Source of the DNA: Fimbriimonadaceae bacterium
GTDB lineage: Bacteria; Armatimonadota; Fimbriimonadia; Fimbriimonadales; Fimbriimonadaceae
DNA: 7,439 nt
Assembly (NCBI GenBank): GCA_022842565.1
Contig: JALHPH010000078.1
Location: forward strand, 1-7,439
Reading direction: 5' to 3'
Under the pieces are notes generated by a model. It ran no database searches. It saw only the letters and a program-made list of their open reading frames with translations, and was not told the origin of the DNA. Below are positions 5,942-7,439 of the stretch, piece by piece. How positions within the stretch are numbered: the first letter of the stretch is position 1; every line of letters begins with the position of its first letter. Position numbers and translations under genes: made by a program.

Positions 5942-6386
5942 TTAGCTGCGCCATCAATCCACGCAAATCATCGCCGAGGATGCTCCGCTCTTCAGGATCC
6001 TCCACCAACAGGAGCAGATTTTCCGCCGCCAAGAGGTGGGCTTTGGCGGCCGGGGCATCGCCCCCCAACCCAAGGGCCCGCGCCATCGCTTCGTGGGCAT
6101 AGCCGAGATAGAATGGCGGTAGCTCGCGGCTGATTGCGAGGCAGGCAACCGCCATCCGCCGCGCCATGCTCGCTTCATTCAGCAGCGCGTACGCCCGGCT
6201 GCACTGCCACACCCCGATCGAGCGCTCGCGGTCTGAGGCTTCGACGACGTGCGCCCAATGCCAGCGGCTGGCATGCACCGCCGCCAGCATTTGCAAGTCA
6301 TCCGACCGCGAATCCATGAGATCCCACCCCGCATTGAACGTCTGGGCCGCAAACGTCCGGTGCGCTAATCCCGCTTCGAATTCCAT
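5934..6386 (-). CDS. TPR-like helical protein, uncharacterised
   Basis: A 150-residue soluble protein, mostly helical and Ala/Leu/Arg-rich. Start chosen as ATG 6386 (MEFEAGLAHRTFAAQTFNAG), 7 nt after a TATCCT hexamer; a TTG at 6404 would add six residues without support. Motifs seen: AAVHASRWHW (35-44), a polar loop with DRERSIGVWQCSRAYALL (52-69), MARRMAVACLAIS (74-86), then a second helical pair with GYAHEAMARALGLGGD (95-110) and AKAHLLAAENLLL (114-126). I recall a broad family of bacterial hypothetical proteins with the same HASR(Y/W)HW, RGEWQxSRVYAVL and FAYEALARA blocks, arranged as tetratricopeptide-like helix pairs; the match is by memory only. No catalytic residues can be named; TPR-type proteins usually bind other proteins. 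A terminator follows 16 nt after its stop, and it appears to be a single-gene transcript. Confidence 0.82.
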   Translation of the reverse strand: MEFEAGLAHRTFAAQTFNAGWDLMDSRSDDLQMLAAVHASRWHWAHVVEASDRERSIGVWQCSRAYALLNEASMARRMAVACLAISRELPPFYLGYAHEAMARALGLGGDAPAAKAHLLAAENLLLLVEDPEERSILGDDLRGLMAQLNG

Positions 6387-6393
6387 GTCCCGC

Positions 6394-6399
6394 AGGATA
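6394..6399 (-). promoter_or_regulatory. -10-like hexamer TATCCT, leaderless start of TPR-like gene
   Basis: On the minus strand TATCCT is followed by GCGGGAC and ATG (6386), a 7-nt gap. GCGGGA is slightly purine-rich but too close to the ATG to work as a Shine-Dalgarno. The hexamer differs from TATACT at one base. Confidence 0.45.
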
Positions 6400-6689
6400 C
6401 ACAATCGCGGCGCGTCATGGCACGATGCGAACGTAGCTTGACCAGTCGCCGAGGCGGAGGCCCTGTATGCTGTCCGCTGCCATGAGAAATCCGCTCGAAA
6501 TCACCCTCGCCTGGCGCATCCCGTCGGTCGGACCGCGTCGATGCTCTGGGCAAGCTCGGCGTTGACCACGTTATCTAAGCTCGACCCCGTGCTTGCGGGT
6601 GGCGGTTGCTTGCCAATGCGTTGGCGTTGGTACTCGTGGGCTTCGTCGTAGATCGCTTTTGGGTCGCCCTATGGCAATCGCAGGTGCCG
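6400..6689. other. Intergenic gap between b561 gene end and TPR-like gene start
   Basis: No credible gene. A 27-codon plus-strand frame at 6482-6565 (MRNPLEITLAWRIPS...) has a TATGCT hexamer 10 nt upstream (6466-6471), but it has no recognisable family. A hydrophobic plus-strand frame from the TTG at 6606 runs into the antisense of the b561 tail. No terminator hairpin is evident after the b561 stop. Confidence 0.5.
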
Positions 6690-7439
6690 CTACTCCCCTT
6701 CTTCCTCTTCGGATTCGCCTTCGGCAGCTCCGTAAGCCGCCTCTCCACCCTCGGATTCGCCCAACTGGAGCTTGGTCCCAATCAAGGGCCACGTGGTCGA
6801 GTTGGTGTTGGGGTCAAATCGGCTAGTCAAGCTGACGAAGAAGAACCCCACCAATACCAAGAACAGCGAACCCGCCACCCAGGCTTGGTTCTGGATGGCA
6901 TCCCCGGAGGCGGCTGTTTTGTGCCCATCCACCATGCTCATCGCAATCGGGTCGCGCTTCAGTACGGTGTAAACGACCACCCCCGCAATGTGGATGATCG
7001 CCAGCGCCAGGAGCCCATTGGCCATCAGCTCGTGGATGCCCTTTAGCCCCTCTTGCCCCAAACCCATTTGGTAGCCCGTCCAGCCTATCCCAAGGACCAG
7101 CGCAAACATCGCCAGCATCACATAGCTGGTGGCGGGGTTGTGCCCCGTATGGTGCGTTCCGCTGCGCGAGAAGCTCTCACGGGTGTAGCGGAAGAGGGCT
7201 GCTGGGTTAAGCGACAAGCTCGGGAAGCGGGCCCACCGCGTGCCAACCACCCCCCACACCAGGCGCAAGAGGACCATGGCCACGAGGGTCATGCCGATCA
7301 TGGAGTGGAACGGGAACGCCGAGGAGTCTTCCCCCAGGATCTTTGCGATGCCATAGGCGGAGAAGAACCCCACCGCAAGCAATGCGTGAAACAGCCTCAC
7401 CGGCGCATCCCACACGAGAATCCGAGTTTTTGCTAGTTC
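6690..7439 (-). CDS. Cytochrome b561-type di-heme membrane protein with acidic tail (5' partial)
   Basis: The frame is open to the right edge (ELAKTRIL precedes the GTG at 7415 and fits the family's usual RVLVWD start), so the true start lies beyond the window; numbering is from the first visible codon, 249 residues. It matches the Ni/Fe-hydrogenase-type cytochrome b (PF01292, b561 domain): VWDAPVRLFHALL near the N-terminus, GHNPA at 99-103, and candidate heme-ligand histidines at 18 (RLFH), 45 (FHSMIG), 136 (IHEL) and 150 (IIHIAG). Five membrane segments are seen at about 16-33, 47-65, 106-122, 138-158 and 186-204. Proteins of this type move electrons between the quinone pool and a hydrogenase, a reductase or a small c-type cytochrome. 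The last 24 or so residues are unusual: a Glu/Gly/Ala-rich tail ending ESEEEEGE, beyond the fifth helix. A partner gene may lie upstream of its start, outside the window. Confidence 0.92.
   Translation of the reverse strand, partial: ELAKTRILVWDAPVRLFHALLAVGFFSAYGIAKILGEDSSAFPFHSMIGMTLVAMVLLRLVWGVVGTRWARFPSLSLNPAALFRYTRESFSRSGTHHTGHNPATSYVMLAMFALVLGIGWTGYQMGLGQEGLKGIHELMANGLLALAIIHIAGVVVYTVLKRDPIAMSMVDGHKTAASGDAIQNQAWVAGSLFLVLVGFFFVSLTSRFDPNTNSTTWPLIGTKLQLGESEGGEAAYGAAEGESEEEEGE

Noticed and set aside
6482..6565. Short plus-strand frame MRNPLEITLAWRIPS with TATGCT 10 nt upstream
   Set aside because: Only 27 codons, no family recognised, and the hexamer match is expected by chance at this level.
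6606..6770. Hydrophobic plus-strand frame (LANALALVLVGFVVDRFWV..., then LLPFFLFGFAFGSS)
   Set aside because: The second half is the in-phase antisense of the Glu-rich b561 tail (GAA reads TTC), and the duplicated copy shows substitutions at silent positions of the minus frame but first positions of the plus frame. The first half is unexplained, but it has only a TTG start, no ribosome-binding site and no promoter.
1..7439. CRISPR arrays, insertion sequences, rRNA or phage genes
   Set aside because: No regularly spaced direct repeats, transposase motifs or RNA gene signatures were seen on either strand.

Overview
The window is about 57-60% GC (estimated by eye) and holds seven protein genes, several intergenic hairpins and three gene remnants. 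Two of the genes encode secreted proteins ending in a PEP-CTERM sorting signal (APEPGT, a hydrophobic helix, then a run of Arg/Lys). Five genes have a TANNCT -10-like hexamer only 5-9 nt before the start codon and no Shine-Dalgarno sequence, which points to leaderless mRNAs. Together with the Reg_prop-type propeller protein, this fits an environmental Gram-negative-type bacterium. My best guess is Armatimonadota (Fimbriimonas-like), but that assignment is inference.

Layout: (1) 2-1807 (+), the 3' part of a large beta-propeller protein that starts before the window. (2) 1808-2084, a gap with a 12-bp palindrome. (3) 2085-2288 (+), a 67-residue DUF2892/YgaP-like membrane protein, converging on a Crp/Fnr-family regulator at 2285-2902 (-); the two stop codons overlap in the tetramer CTAG. 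(4) 2914-3161, a small gene graveyard: a stretch resembling the middle of a DUF1801 protein, followed by a stretch resembling the C-terminus of an SMP-30/gluconolactonase protein. (5) 3300-4232 (+) and 4299-5249 (-), two convergent paralogous PEP-CTERM proteins separated by a G/C-rich hairpin. (6) 5250-5933, a mostly non-coding stretch with a GNRA-capped hairpin repeat, a remnant of an acidic protein tail, and a strong bidirectional terminator. (7) 5934-6386 (-), a TPR-like helical protein. (8) 6690 to the window end (-), a cytochrome b561-type membrane protein whose acidic C-terminal tail is the intact counterpart of the remnant at 5774-5845.

How they may work together: the PEP-CTERM pair are probably cell-surface proteins sorted by an exosortase encoded elsewhere. 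The Crp/Fnr regulator and the DUF2892 protein form a compact pair that could be a redox- or sulfur-linked unit, but their link is only positional. The cytochrome b561 protein is a di-heme membrane electron carrier whose partner probably lies beyond the right edge. I did not find a clear new multi-gene system. The most informative observations are the uniform leaderless promoter arrangement, the duplicated acidic tail with its coding-like substitution pattern, and the gene remnants.
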